DNA of 64,000 nt from Turritopsis dohrnii (GCA_027922465.2 BQMF02000006.1:682001-746000); one strand, 5' to 3'. Positions 12,140-31,920 are shown, counted from the stretch's first letter. Program-made: numbers and translations. The notes: generated from the letters alone by a model not told the origin.

Positions 12140-13524
12140 TCGTTAACAAAGGCTTAGTGGAGGCTTGGAAATCTTGAACACGAGGTGCATTGTAACATTG
12201 TACAAGCATGCAGTGATATTATAGCAAGCCTGGTCGTAAGATTTTAAAGAAATCTCTCCAGCGCGACTTATCACGCGCCTAAATTGACAACAACTAATTG
12301 GCCTGTGCGATTCCAAATTTCGTTACAAATGATGGAATTTTACTTATTGAAGTTGGGGGACGATTTAACCAGTGAACCCCAAACACTGGAGGCATTGCAG
12401 CCCTTATCTTCGACTTCAGTGCATAATGCTTTCTTGTGAAAATTCAATTAGCAAGATACATCTTTGTTAGTTAATGGAAAACAACTATATAGCTATAATA
12501 ATAACAATTACTCAGCATAATTTAATCTTCATATAAAACTATATTTAGAATGAATTAACAAAATTTCCTGAATTGATCTGTGTACAGGTGTTGTTTGCGA
12601 AAATATTTTGAATTAACAAAACCCTTTGTTTGAAAGGCTTTTGAATTACTATGATTTTTGAACATTATTTCCTATTTATCAAAATGAAGTGTAAGAACAT
12701 TGTTTTTCTATATATATTTTTCTATAATCCAATTGTTGTAATTTCAACAACGTAATTCTTGCGCAATATCTTTTTGAACTTGACCATGAAAAGATTTGGT
12801 AATAAAGTTGCTTTTAAGTTTTCATTTCGAGGGCGTTATGAAATTAACAAAGCTATTCATGAGGTTTTTGTTATGCATGTTTTCTGAGAAAGAGGTAAGA
12901 GAAAACCACTCTAAAATATATAATCATTCCTTTTGATAGATATTAACTATAAATCGCTCAGATAAATTGTTGTTTATCAAAGCTGGGCGAGTGAATCATC
13001 GCTCGGGTGATGCAAGAAATATTGAACTTGGGTGCGTGTTTGCGTGCGCCCAAGCGATTGCGCGCCTGTTATGACAAGGCCTGATGCCGTACGTATTAAG
13101 TCGTGCTAGATCATTCTAAGACTTGTTATGGCTTTTAAATGTCTCTATACAACTACTATCTTCTGTTCTGTTTGATGATTCGAATCGTAAAACAAACGCT
13201 TATTTTTTTCGCGATTCGTATCTTCCTTGGAAACACTTGCGCGTGCGATCCAAGTGTTTCCAAGTGATGTATTGTAATTCTGATTTTGATTTTTTATTTG
13301 GATAAGGATTTTTACAAACCTACTTTCGCAAAGATTAAAGAAAATAGTTGTTACAAAAATTAAAATAAAATATGTTAAAAAGTTATGTTAAATAGTCACG
13401 GAAACAGCTAAACGCGGGATCCCGTAAATATGTGAACTATACCCGCAATCTGTCCCATTTATTGTGGATCCATCGAATTAATTTGAGATAATGTGACTAT
13501 GTACTGTGTGTTCAATGATTTGAC
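12140..13524. other. Intergenic, no gene seen
   Basis: No exon-like frame or bounded repeat is recognised. A short inverted repeat with AAACACTTG occurs near 13230-13262. Confidence 0.4.
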
Positions 13525-13945
13525 ACGTTATGGAGTTAGGCTTATCGGCCTATAGTTTTCAGCTTCGGATCAGTTTTTGCCTTTATCTTTATATACAGGG
13601 GTAACCAGTGCTTCTTTCCAGTCTGTTGGTATTTCGTTTTGTTGAAGGGAAGCATTGAATAATAGGGTTAGGGCGTCTACTATGTCTTCTCTGCATTCTC
13701 TAAGAATTCGAGCATATGTGCCATCTGGTTCACTTGCTTTGTTTGGATTGATAGCTTGGAGAAGTTTGGCAACACCAGTTCTTGTAAAACGATTAAGTCA
13801 CTGATATGGCATTTTTTTGTTGAACCAAGTTCTGTTGGTACCGTCGTCACCTGAGAAGACGCTTGCGAACTGATCGTTCAGGATTCTTGCCATATCTTCA
13901 TCATTACTAAATAAAGGTTGAGTTGTTTGCCTTTAGTGGAGCTAC
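13525..13945 (-). mobile_element. Decayed LINE reverse-transcriptase fragment (N-terminal part)
   Basis: Minus-strand translation gives MARILNDQFASVFSGDD, then VAKLLQAINPNKASEPDG, then ECREDIVDALTLLFNASLQ, EIPTDWKEALVTPVYKDKGK and ENYRPISLT. These are the early motifs of non-LTR retrotransposon reverse transcriptase (the NPNKAxGPDG and YRPISLT blocks). In-frame stops after KKMPYQ and after DKGKN, and the GPD to EPD change, mark it as dead. It breaks off before the catalytic motifs, and its strand and kind match the fragment at 7049-7600. Confidence 0.75.
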
Positions 13946-14152
13946 ACCTTAAATAGATAAGAAATAAATAGGAGATAGCAAGATATAAAAAGAAAAGAAG
14001 AATAAATTCAGGTACCTGTTCAGCCACATGAATATCGTGTGCGGCTAGTCCTCGGTAGTTGGCCAAACCCCATACTTCTTCGAGCCAGTTTGATTGAGTA
14101 GTTGATTTCTTTTAGGGTCATACAGCATGTAATTTGAATAGTGATTGTGATG

Positions 14153-14864
14153 CAGGGATGAAAATCTTCCGCGGATCCGCGGATGTCCGCGTTCGAGGAC
14201 CGTCAAGAATGCTGAATTCCGCGGCACAGGTTTTGAACGTTGACTTCTTTTTCCTAAGATTGATTTTTGTTTATCATATGAAAAATAGATATCTGTATAT
14301 GTTTATATCTATATCTTGTGCTGCAGCAGGTAACCTTGATATCAACCCCAAATTTCAAAATATGATTGAAGACAGAAGGCATGGCAAGCAATTTAAATCC
14401 CAAAACTAACACTGAGAAATGATTTATAATTTTTTGTATTAAACCACTGAGCTGAAGAGCAAACTGAGTAACGGAGGGCTGTATGTGTACATGGTTAATC
14501 AAGGAGCCAGATGTAAATAAAGATGGCGACTAAGTAGCTGGAAGCACGTTTTGTCATAGAAAAAAACAAAGAACGAGACTGAAACGCGGGGAAAAGAACA
14601 TTTGTTCTTGAAGTAAAGCATTGCTTTCAAATTTTTTTCAACCAAATGGTGCTCGATTTTGAATCTTCTTGTACTTGCTTTGACAAATTCAGTCGAAAGA
14701 GAGATGTGTACGTCCAGATATTTCTGGGAAAGCTATTTTCCGGCGATCTAAAGGGTTAAAAATGCCCAAATTTTCTTGACATTCGGGCCCCACCATGGGG
14801 GGCCCTCAGGTAGCCACTGAATCGAGTGTTCCGTGGATCATGAGTCGTCCCATTTTCATCCCTG
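14153..14864. mobile_element. Non-autonomous hAT-like element
   Basis: The left end reads CAGGGATGAAAAT and the right end finishes with the exact reverse complement ATTTTCATCCCTG. CAGGG ends are common in the hAT superfamily. The left interior has a strong palindrome CCGCGGATCCGCGG. The interior has no transposase frame. The expected 8-base target duplication is not recognisable, so the assignment rests on the ends only. Confidence 0.55.
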
Positions 14865-16160
14865 AATATGCTTTTTTGACTTTTATATGTTTTAACAGTC
14901 CACCAATGATGTCTTTGATTTAGTTTGAAGTTGATTATTATTATTGTTTATGTCTATAAGAACAATCTGTGCTGCAAGTCATACACAGACCACAGTCATA
15001 CAGTCATACACAGTTCTAAGATATAGTTACCTGTATATTTTTTATCATAATAGCATGCTTTGCTCAATAATTGGTACTGTATGCTACAATTTTAAATGCT
15101 ATTTATCATGCCATTTTACTTTGAATATATGCACACAACTTCCCTGCTGGTAATTCAACTCTGTTCATGGTAAGATTTTATCTGTTTATTTGGTTGTCAT
15201 GAGACCCTTAATATTATTAATATTACTTAATATTACAATTAAAAAGACACAAAAAATGTCATTCATCTTAAAGATGAAGATGAAAATGTCATTCATCTTA
15301 AAGATGAATGAAGAAAACTCATTCATGTATATAACATGATTATACTATAATGAATGTTGACCTAAAGAACAAAATATAACATATTTAGCTTAATAGAATT
15401 TCCGAATAACTAAGGGAGGGTCATTTTGATATGGGGAACCTTAAAAAGATTCAGATACGTAGAGAGAAAGCAATAAGAGGTACTTTGCACTTCAGGAGGG
15501 AGTAAAAAACTTGCCAGAAACTATGATTATTGAATTTTGTTTCTAGTCATTCTGTGTATTTTGAATTATCTTGGTTTTAGTAAATTTGAATTGATCTACT
15601 TTAAACTCATATCAGTCCATTAGAAACCATCAACTGACTGCACACTAGCTTCTACTCAAGTTTGAGTATTTCTGTCAGCTTTTCAGTGGGCAGAAGAGTA
15701 TACCATTATAGATAGAAGTCCAGGACTCAAAACTCCTGACTGCTTTTCTAGACCAAACCACTTTATTCTTGTGAGACCAAAATTTGGACAAATGACACAT
15801 GGATACATATAACGTAGGTTTGAAGTTATTGTAGTTGTGTCTCTTCTTGCTTGTCACACACAAATTATTGTTTTGGAGGTTGGGGACAGTGGTAAAAATA
15901 AGTGTTTATTGTAGAGTAATAAGAGCACTTTAAAAACATAGATACAAATTGCCAATCTTAAGTAAGTCGATGCCATCTGCATAAACAGAACTTCCTTTTT
16001 ATACTATGTACTATTTTTTCTTTGTTCCACAGCTGCATGAAGTCTTGTTGTATGAAGTCCATCAAGCAATGAAAAAACTTGTTCAGAGATATTGATTTGT
16101 TATTATAGCACAACATTTTTTGTATTGTAGTTATCTTCTAATGAAAAGAATTGTTTATTT
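14865..16160. other. Upstream region of the AUH-like gene, no gene seen
   Basis: No exon seen. The word TGTCATTCATCTTAAAGATGAA occurs twice at about 15256-15310 and is itself partly palindromic. The promoter of the plus-strand gene should lie at the right end; a TTTATTTTAG acceptor at 16154-16163 may start the last untranslated exon. Confidence 0.4.
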
Positions 16161-16248
16161 TAGGTGAGAAGGAAAACACAACAAACAAATCTGACTTTAA
16201 AAGATCCACAGTTCATTACCACTTATTCAAAATTTAGAACTGTAAAAA

Positions 16249-19200
16249 ATGTTAAAAATACCAAAGCAATTATTTAAAACACATTCACTGAAAGGAGTTT
16301 GGTTGAGACAATGTTTTGCATATTCAACATCACCTGAAAAGAATTTGGATGATGAACTGAAACTAGATTACTTAGATGGTGATAAAGCAGGTTGGTGTAC
16401 CCTAAGGACTAGAATTGGTCGCATTGACTATTGTTTGATCATTCCCAGGTCCCCAATATGAAAATACAGTTTTCTAATAATTTGAATACAAAAAAATGAA
16501 ACTATTAGAAGTATTATGTCTGTAATAGAAAAACATTACCATAAGGTTCAAGATTGGGAAATGTTTGTGTGTCCTTATACACTGAATTTAAATAATAAAA
16601 AAACGTTATATAAATTGAAAATGTTGTATGATAAAGTCTCCCTTGTTCCTTTTATCAGGTATTGCTGTCATGTCAATTAACAGACCTGAAGCTAAAAATT
16701 CATTAAGTATCAACCTGATGCGATTGGTAAGTCTATTATAATATTTTCTTTATGCAATAGAGTTTCATGAATCATTTTAATTATCTCGCAGAACAGGTTT
16801 TTGTTTATTTTCATTTAAACAGCACTCGTTGGATTAACCACAAGCTAACTTCGATGAAAATCATGTTAGAAACATACATAAGCATGTTAGAAACATACTT
16901 TTGCTGATTGACTCCCAGTCCCAAGACATGAATAACAAGGTTATTGCAAAAATGGAAAGATGCTTCTGTACCAGTTTCCTTAATGATCTACTTGGATGTT
17001 CTATTGCCAATTAAAAGATTGAGCCTGGGATTTACCCAGTAAAAGCTGTCTGTTGCATGCAAGAATTTACATGGAGAAAGTTGAAGCTACTAGTTGATGA
17101 AGCATAAAGAAATGTGTGTACAGTAAACTATTTCAGGACATTGAACATAGGGATGATTCCAACTTTTACCAAGGCATAAAACTTGCAAGATTTGAATTGG
17201 CAAAGGACCCACATGACCTATACGATTGCTAGTATCACAGAAAGCATGCAACATCGATTTGAACTGTCCACCTCACCACTGTTTAAAAACCTGGTATCTC
17301 TTCTAAATGTTTTGCATGATCAAAGGAGTTGAAATATCCACTTCTGGGATACTTTCCATATTATTAATGAGTTTCTTGAAACAACATGAAATAATAGTGA
17401 TTGCAGTGGAAACCAATGCATAATTAATTTTCTGTCGTGAAATAAAAGAAATTATTCTCAAAAATTATTTCACCTTATTTCACCTTATTTCGCAATGGAA
17501 ACCAGGCTTTACTAACAATGATTGACATCAAAAGCAACTCCAGTCTGAATGGATGACATTGAAAACTTACATAATTTCTATTTGCAAAAATTCTCCCAAT
17601 ATTAAGTGCACAGATGTTTGGGAACATGTATTCAGAAACAGAAATATTCTTCATATCCTTCATATTCTTCATATCAACAAGTTGCTTCCCATTACGCCTT
17701 TTCATATGCTTAATTGGAACACGTGTTTTCAGATATGCTTTGTGTAAAAAATGATTGGCATAATCAATTAGGACATGATTGACTAAGTACAGTCTTGATG
17801 ATTTGTGAGGAGAGCTTAGACATTGAACACTTCAATGTTACAATCATGGATTGGTACAGTTCGAAACTTCGCAGATTAACTGTTACTCCTCACATTTATC
17901 CAAAGAAGAGAAAATTATCTGGTAGCACTGCTGTTGATCTTGCCTCACTTAGCCTTTCCAATATAGAGGATAGGCCTTGCTCTAAGCTGTGAGTGATCAC
18001 TTGTGCTCACGTAACACTCACATAGAAATCTTTGATATGGGCCACTTACATCAAATCTTAATAACATAATTATTATCACAGGCATTTTTAAATGCACCAT
18101 AACACAAAATGTGACATGCACAATAATAATAATAATAATTCTGCAATGCAGAGATATGTGAGATATGTGACTTGGAAGATGATGAAGATAATTAAAGCAT
18201 TTCTCTTTAGCAGTTATAAAGCACTTTTTATTAAAGTTATAAAGTAATTGTTATGCTATGTAAAGGATTTTTATTATGTTTACTTAACTCAAAATATAAA
18301 AAATATCTTACTTTAATGTGGTTATGAAATATTATTGCTTTGTTCACCTAACAATAAAATTTCCAGGGAAGCATTTTAAAAGCACTTTAGATAGTAGTTT
18401 AGATACTCTTCAAAAAATATCTTAAGGCTGTTAAAATTTTCGTGGATCAATTCACAATATTTAATTTGATCCCTGTACCTGAAATAACGGCATTGGAAAC
18501 ATTTATTTGGTTTTTCATATCAGTTTGAAAATGCAATGGATGTTATATCAAGAGATCTAACTCTGCGGGCAATCATTCTACGAAGTGTTGTACCGGGTGT
18601 GTTTTGTGCAGGTAAAGTCTCCACACAATCCAGTTTTATCTTTTACAAAGGTTATGGTTTTCCATCAAAAAAATTTCACATATTTTCATATAGGAGCTGA
18701 CTTAAAAGAGCGTAAAAAAATGAAGGAATCTGATGTTCCGTTGTTTGTATCAAGGGCTAGAGTGCTGCTGCAACGCCTCAATGAAGTTCCTGTGCCAACA
18801 ATAGCTGCTATAGAAGGCGCGGCACTTGGTGGTGGGCTTGAAATGGCTCTAGCGTGTGATTTTCGAATTGCCTCATCTACAGCCAAGCTTGGTTTGCCAG
18901 AAACTAAGTTAGCCATTATCCCTGGTGCAGGTAGATAAGTTTTGAGATAAATAATAAATTCAATAGATATATTTGAGATGTACTTTGAAGTTTCCTTTAA
19001 CAAATCAAATTTACAGGTGGTACAGTTCGTCTTCCAAGAATTATCGGACCATCAGCTGCAAAGGAATTGATATTCACTGGTAAAGTATTGAATAGTAATG
19101 ATGCTGCTAGGATTGGACTGGTAGACTATTCTGTTGAACAAAGTGAAAATGGAGATGCAGCATACATCAGGAGCCTGGAACTAGCAGAAAGTATCTTACC

Positions 19201-22200
19201 ACAAGGACCAATTGCTTTGAAAATGGCAAAGAAAAGTATAAACAAGGGTATTGAGGTAATAACATAGAATTGCAACAGAGTTGATTTTACCATATTGTTT
19301 GCTTCCATAACAACATCACAGTAACAATATAGTTGTTGAGAGATATACCTTATAAACTTATAAGCCAAATTTTGTTTAATTATGAAACAATTTTCACTTT
19401 CAGACTGATATTTACTCGGCTTTGGCAATCGAAGAATTGTGCTATGCCCAAGTAAGCAGTATTTATATTAATTTCAAGAGTCTCAGTTAAGAAAGTTACT
19501 CCGATGCCTTACGTTAGTAAAACGTTTCCCTTCTATAGCATTCCTCTTTTTCTTGATTGCTTTTTACATTTTGTTTTACATTCCTCAGATTTTGATACCT
19601 TCAGAATTTATAAACTTGTATATATAAGATAAAAAGCAGCATTTATTTATTAAAATAGCAAAAGCTTTTCGATTAAAAAATCATTGTCAGTGCTGATGTA
19701 AAAATGAAATTAAAAACGTATCAACGTATCAACGTATCAACAATTCTATTCAACAATTCAATTCTATATCTACAAGTTATATACAATTAAAAATTAAAGT
19801 CATAAGGGACGTAAAACAAAAGATTCAAGTAACAGTAAGATTCTAAAGAGCAGCAAGTTGGTCATTTAAAATGGTCATTTAAAAGTCTCTATCTTCTAAG
19901 CTAATCCAGTTGAGTTATGGTTTGGACCATAGTTTTAGTGATAAAAACAAATGTATCAAGAAAAACTTAGCAGCTAATTTAGAAGTTCTTGCTAGATAAA
20001 GATATTGAAATTGAACAGAAAGAAAACTTTCATGAGTTTCTCCATGCATACACTGATACATTTACCAGAAACATATTATGCTTCCAAGGACTGCACTTAC
20101 CATAACCTACGCAGTTTGTTGAAAGATGAGAATATTGTAATCGTTAAAGGAGATAAAGATTCATGTGTTGTGGTAATGGATAAAAGTGACTATACACATA
20201 AAATGCAAAACATGATCGATGAAGGTATAAGCAATGGAACATACAAAGAAACCAGTGATAAGATGCACCCTACTTCTAATCAGCCAGCGAGTTTTATGGA
20301 ACAGCAAAAACTCATAACTAAAAGTTCAGACCTATTATAGCTCAAACCGGTACATGCAGCACAGGTAATACCTGATTATTATTTTTCATTTATAATTAGA
20401 GATCAACCATCTTTGGAAGAAAACGAGCAGCATGTGTCATATGATGTGGAATCATTGTTTACCCATGTCCCAATTAAAGATACTGTTGATTTCGTTCTAG
20501 ATGAAATATATGTACGAAACAAACTACCACAAATATGTTCCAAGCTGATTTTTAAATGCATGTTAATGAAACTTACAGCAGAATGTATGTTTAGTTTCCA
20601 AAATAAACTTTACAGACAGATCGAAGGATGTACAATGGTGGAGCACTCTCGACATTGCTTTAAACAAGATATGTTGATGGCGTCATCACACGCCGTCAAG
20701 TCAATGAAAAGGATACGCTTCTTGAGAAGTTGAACAATTATCATCCTAACATCAGCTTTACTATTGAAGAAAATCCCACTAAATTTCTAGACACTGCTAT
20801 TAACATACAAGATAATACTGTAATAACATCAGTTTACCGTAAACAAAATAAATTACCAGCTCATTGGAAGTCGATGATTCCAAAGAGATATAAAAGAAAT
20901 GCCATAAATGGGGATCTCCATCGCTCCTAATGGATTGCATCAGATTTTGAACGAGAAAAGTCCTTGATACTCCAAAAGTATGAAAATGCAGGTTATCCAA
21001 AGGGATTCACTGAGAGTGTCATTAGAGATTTTGAAAACAAAATTAATGATGATAATGATGATGAGTTAATTATACCTACTTGGTTGTTTGAGGCACCAAA
21101 AAGATGTATATGCATTGAAATTCCTTTCTGTTTACAAAATGAAAAAGTGTCCAAAAGGTTCTTCAATCGACTCAAGCAATTTACCAACGAGAATTATGAA
21201 TCTTAAATTCAATGGAAAACCAGGATGGTCGAAATCCTTTTCAGCAACAAAGATCAAAACAAACATCCCTCATGCACCAAGGAGTGTGTAGTTGTTCGGT
21301 GAATTACATTGGTGAAACTGAACGGAATATCGAAATTCGCTGGAAAGAACACATTAACCCGAAAAACAATTCGGAGCCAGGCAAACATCTGTACGAACTC
21401 CCTGAGCACAAATTTTCATGGAAAGCTATCATGCCTGCTTCAAAGAGCAATAGAGTGCTAATAAAGCTCAAGAATCATATCTTGTCATTCTAAATCAATT
21501 AGAAAACAACTTGCTACTCTTTAGAAACGGTGTTACTTGAATCTTTTGTTTTATGTCCCTTATAACTTGTAAATACAGAATTGTTGATACGTTTTTAATT
21601 TCATTTTTACATCAGCACTGACGATGATTTTTTAATTGAAAAGCTTTTGATATTTTAATAAATAAATGTTGTTTTTTATCTTATATATCTTACTATGGTG
21701 AATAATTTTTTACATTATAAACTTTTGGCTCTTCTGATCAGAATAAAATTCCTGAAAAGCTTTTCTCAAAATAAACACAATGTTGGTTCTTGTTGATTAT
21801 TACCGTATTTCCTCTAATAAGCGCCGTGGCGCTCTTTAAATTTTTGTGTTTTTAGGTGCGGCGCTCTTTTTAAAATTTCAAATTCCTGTTTTTAAGATCT
21901 CAGGAAACAAACAAAGAGAACATGAAATTGACAATCATAGTTTTGTTCTTTAACATTTTCTTCACGTAAAAAAACCCTAGACAACAATGTCTTCATCAGA
22001 ATCATGGTCCCCATTGACTAAGTCAAACGCTTCGCACGCTGACTCAACGTCAGAAAGTTACGTTTTCAAATGGGCTGACTTGTGAATCCCTCTTCCACGA
22101 TTATGAGAAATTTTCTCTTTTTTATTTTTTTTTAATTTTTTTTCTAATGAGTGCCGCATTAGAGGGTGGCGCTCTTTTCAAATTTTAAATTATAAGTGCA

Positions 22201-22494
22201 GTGCTAATTAGAGGGCGGCGCTAAATAGAGGAAATACGGTAAATGGATTTTCGCCACAATATAGTTTTAACATCCAAATCATGGTGTGATTACTATTGCC
22301 ATAGGCAGCAATATCCCAGCTTAAGGTTGTGAATTTTTTGATATTGATACTGTGTTTCTTGTTTTCTGTGCATTTAGTTTTGACAATCATGTTTTATAAT
22401 TCATTCACCTTTATAGGTTGTTCCCACAAAAGATAGAGTTGAAGGTCTTACTGCTTTCAAAGAGAAAAGAAAACCAATTTATAAAGGAGAATAA
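16249..22494 (+). CDS. AUH: Enoyl-CoA hydratase family, methylglutaconyl-CoA hydratase-like (AUH/ECHDC2 type), 299 aa
   Basis: Crotonase-fold hydratase, probably mitochondrial, acting on 3-methylglutaconyl-CoA in leucine breakdown. Seven exons: 16249-16390, 16659-16726, 18524-18611, 18694-18930, 19017-19255, 19404-19451 and 22417-22494, summing to 900 bases in frame. The N-terminus is basic with many hydroxylated residues ([20 protein letters not shown]), as for a mitochondrial targeting peptide. Family motifs: [14 protein letters not shown] ending near residue 106, the oxyanion-loop block [19 protein letters not shown], and [15 protein letters not shown]. The likely catalytic glutamates are E149 and E169. 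The end [20 protein letters not shown] is closer to AUH than to ECHDC2. The lysine-rich helix that lets human AUH bind AU-rich RNA reads [15 protein letters not shown] here and lacks lysines. The last intron (2965 bases) is swollen by a Penelope-like element and a MITE. Confidence 0.92.
19621..21684 (+). mobile_element. Dead Penelope-like retroelement with inverted terminal repeats, inside AUH intron 6
   Basis: Broken plus-strand frames carry Penelope-type reverse transcriptase pieces: [18 protein letters not shown] (motif A) at about 20435, [20 protein letters not shown] at about 20790, and downstream a GIY-YIG nuclease remnant [20 protein letters not shown] at about 21287-21350. The stretch between CTMVEH and NNYHPN is too short and lacks the YxDD motif, and several frameshifts separate the parts. 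The two ends are a long inverted repeat: 19621-19870 and the reverse complement of about 21500-21684 share TATATAAGATAAAAA, AAAGCTTTT and AAAACGTATCAAC blocks. The left copy has three CGTATCAA units. Confidence 0.8.
21803..22239. mobile_element. MITE with CCGTATTTCCTCT ends, inside AUH intron 6
   Basis: Inverted ends CCGTATTTCCTCTA (left) and TAGAGGAAATACGG (right) enclose 437 bases and are flanked by TA on both sides (21801-21802 and 22240-22241), as expected for a Tc1-mariner type TA duplication. Subterminal GCGCC/GGCGC words recur (AAGCGCCG, GGCGGCGCT). No coding frame. It lies 120 bases after the Penelope-like element. Confidence 0.7.
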
Positions 22495-23019
22495 AAACCA
22501 CTTCGCAGTGGAATTGAAGAACATGCAGTTAGAATAGGGAAATATTTTAAAATATACAAATAACAGCTCTAAAATTCGCTTTTAGTTGTTATATTTTTGT
22601 GAAAACATGTCCAATCAATTATTTGTACTTTACTTGTTAAAATATTTTGATTTTGTTATTTGGAATTTATAGACTGAACCTTTGAATTTTATACTTTGAA
22701 ATATATACAAGTGAACCTTAGCGATGATGATCTGTAATTAATAAACCCAACCTGTCATGACAACAATTTCTTGTTATCTTGTATTTGTTTTCAACATAAA
22801 TCTGATGGTACTGTAGTTCGTTTCATATACTTTTCCTTCACGTTCTTTGACTTTCTTTTCTGCAGAAAAGTTTCTGAATGAATGTTTGAAATTACAGTAA
22901 ATTAAGTGATGCTCTAAGATTATTACGGTAAATACTTATTTTTATCTTAAAATCATTTCTCAGTATAATAACAAGTACTTTGATACTCAAGTCTGTATTC
23001 AAGGAAACATGTTTTGGTG

Positions 23020-29737
<6,718 letters not shown>

Positions 29738-31047
29738 ATCCTGCTGATTTCTGATTTTTGAAGATGGGGACCAATCGTATTATATTGATGTAGATATATT
29801 TAATTTTGTTATAAATAGTTTTGTTTATATGACATCCGTTAACTTTTAGAAATATAGTTATAAAAACAGTCTTGGTGTATTACCTTTAGTCAGCTGGTCA
29901 GAATTAATACACAAAATACTTGAAATTTTCATTGGCGTTGTCAAAACAGGGACCAGTGATTTCAGAAAAAACGTTTTGACACCTTTTCATCAGTGAGACT
30001 TGCTTTTCACTTGATCGTATCCTAGTAACCAACTGATAAAAAGTTACAAATTGTTGAGGCCATTTTAAGTTTACAGTTTTATACTGCCGCATAATTGCCG
30101 TGTCAAACATATTAAATGCTGCGAAAATTCGACTGTATAAAGTGAAAAATAAATTAAGTGCGACAATGAATTAACTTTGTCGAATAAAAAAAGCAATTTT
30201 CGACATATATTCGACATCACCATATGTGGCCATATAATGTTCGAATTTGACAACAGCTTCATAAAACTTCTTGGTTTGTGTAAGGGACACACGTAATTGA
30301 TACCCAGGTTTCATAGCGTCTGGAAATTCATGGAAAAAACTATGTTTGACAAGAAGTTTCTGGAATGTCGGGAAATTTTTTTTTTTACCTTTTAGGTCAG
30401 GAAAAGTCAGGGAAAACTTTCATAAGATTGTTTATAACAGTCTCTATTACTGACGTTCAATGATAGTTTCGTTTAACCAATCATCAATATATTTTATTTC
30501 GTTCCAGAGTTAACTAACATAGTATTGTAATATCTTCAATCTTAATTTAAAATGTTTCATCCCTTCTCTAGCTTGTAAATTGATTACTTCTGAATGTGTC
30601 ATCTTGACTCTGTGCCAAGTAGGCAACAAAATCAGGGAAAATGATACCTTTTTTACTCAGGGAAAATATTTTGGGAAAAGTGATACGAACCTGATTACGC
30701 ATAGTCAGAATTGATATTTCGGCGGTAATTATAATAATATCAAAGTTTTCTGCACGTGGTGTTGAAGGAAAAACTTTGAGTATCTGTTGTGATGTAGTAT
30801 TTTAGTAGTAACATATTTAGCTGACTCAACATAATATTTATGGTGGGAAACATCAATTGCATCAATGAAAAGTCGATTTTTCTTTTGATCCATGATGCTA
30901 TGACGTCATAACGGGCTTTTCTTTTCTCTGAGATCAATCCTGTAAATGGATAACGCACTTTATGGGGCGATGAAAATCTGTTAGTAAAAGTATCCTTTCA
31001 AGATATACATATGGATTAACAACTGATTCATTGGTGTTATTTTTACA
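29738..31047. other. Between MCM8 and the receptor-like gene, no gene seen
   Basis: Contains the 3' ends of two convergent genes. The MCM8 3' region is AT-rich with no canonical AATAAA close to the stop. The words GTCAGGGAAAA and CAGGGAAAATGATACC recur around 30395-30680 and may be part of an old repeat. No exon seen. Confidence 0.4.
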
Positions 31048-31917
31048 TCAAGCCATCAGCTGGTTTCCTTGCAGTCGCGTTGTAACGTCCTCGTCATCGG
31101 GTTTCGATGATCTGCGACAAGTTAAGTTTGTGTAGATATAATTACTTTGGTTTATCAAGTCAAATATCCATTTTCTAAACCGACTTCGTATAATTTTGTG
31201 CACGAAAATATAAATCAATGCATCGCAAATATAATTCACCCGCCATAATAGTTGGACATAAGTGACGCCCTTTGGAACAATGACCGATATAAAATCCGGA
31301 ACACAATTAAACAAAATAAAAGTCAACACAATCATAAATGGTACCATGGTCCGACGATATAAGTGTGTCTGTTTGTCATGTCGTCGATAAGATGCAATTT
31401 TTAATCCAATATAACAATATACAAGAAGAAAATGGATAAAAAGAAAACCGCTGACCACGACGTAAATCATTCGATTAACATATATGACGTCATCATGTGT
31501 TGCAAAATTCAATGCAACGACTGTGTGAACAACAACTGTAAACAAAACAAACATCATCCAACTGCAAACAATCATTTTGTTTTTATTTCTTTCAAAGAAT
31601 GAGGAGTTATACTTTAAATGAAAAAACAATTCAAAAAATCTTTGCAACGTCAGCAAGAAAATCACACAGTAATACGGTATCAATAAAGTCTGGGCTGTGA
31701 TTATAATGGTACCTTTAGTTATGGGGTAGACATTTCCAATAGTCAAACGGATAACACTGGCAGTTGTTGTCAATATTTCAGATAGAGACAACGTGACCAG
31801 CATGTACTTTTGAGACAGCTTCCCAGATCTTTCTTTCAGTAACAAATACATCCCAATACTATGAAGGCCAAGAATAACAACACAAATGACAAGGACCACC
31901 ACCTCCATCCAATCCAT
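31048..31917 (-). CDS. Intronless rhodopsin-class GPCR-like seven-transmembrane protein, 289 aa
   Basis: A single uninterrupted frame with seven hydrophobic segments: about 6-28, 38-62, 66-92, 114-136, 149-172, 190-211 and 222-243. A short N-terminus and a basic C-terminal tail suggest a cell-surface receptor. Helix 2 has LVTLSLSEIL, in the place of the usual LAxxD. The end of helix 3 reads LTLQRFFEL, where DRY would stand. Helix 7 reads YICDALIYIFVHKIIR, where NPxxY would stand. The class A layout is therefore kept but the switch motifs are altered. I cannot name a ligand or subfamily; such single-exon orphan receptors are often in large lineage-specific families. The ATG at 31917 follows a pyrimidine-rich AG by 3 bases (TTTTCTATCAG), so an untranslated first exon or a spliced leader is likely. 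Confidence 0.8.
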   Translation of the reverse strand: MDWMEVVVLVICVVILGLHSIGMYLLLKERSGKLSQKYMLVTLSLSEILTTTASVIRLTIGNVYPITKGTIIITAQTLLIPYYCVIFLLTLQRFFELFFHLKYNSSFFERNKNKMIVCSWMMFVLFTVVVHTVVALNFATHDDVIYVNRMIYVVVSGFLFIHFLLVYCYIGLKIASYRRHDKQTHLYRRTMVPFMIVLTFILFNCVPDFISVIVPKGVTYVQLLWRVNYICDALIYIFVHKIIRSRFRKWIFDLINQSNYIYTNLTCRRSSKPDDEDVTTRLQGNQLMA

Positions 31918-31920
31918 AAC

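Noticed and set aside
17475..17992. Possible transposase remnant in AUH intron 2
   Set aside because: Phrases such as [10 protein letters not shown] faintly recall hAT C-termini, but no motif is firm and no terminal repeats were found.
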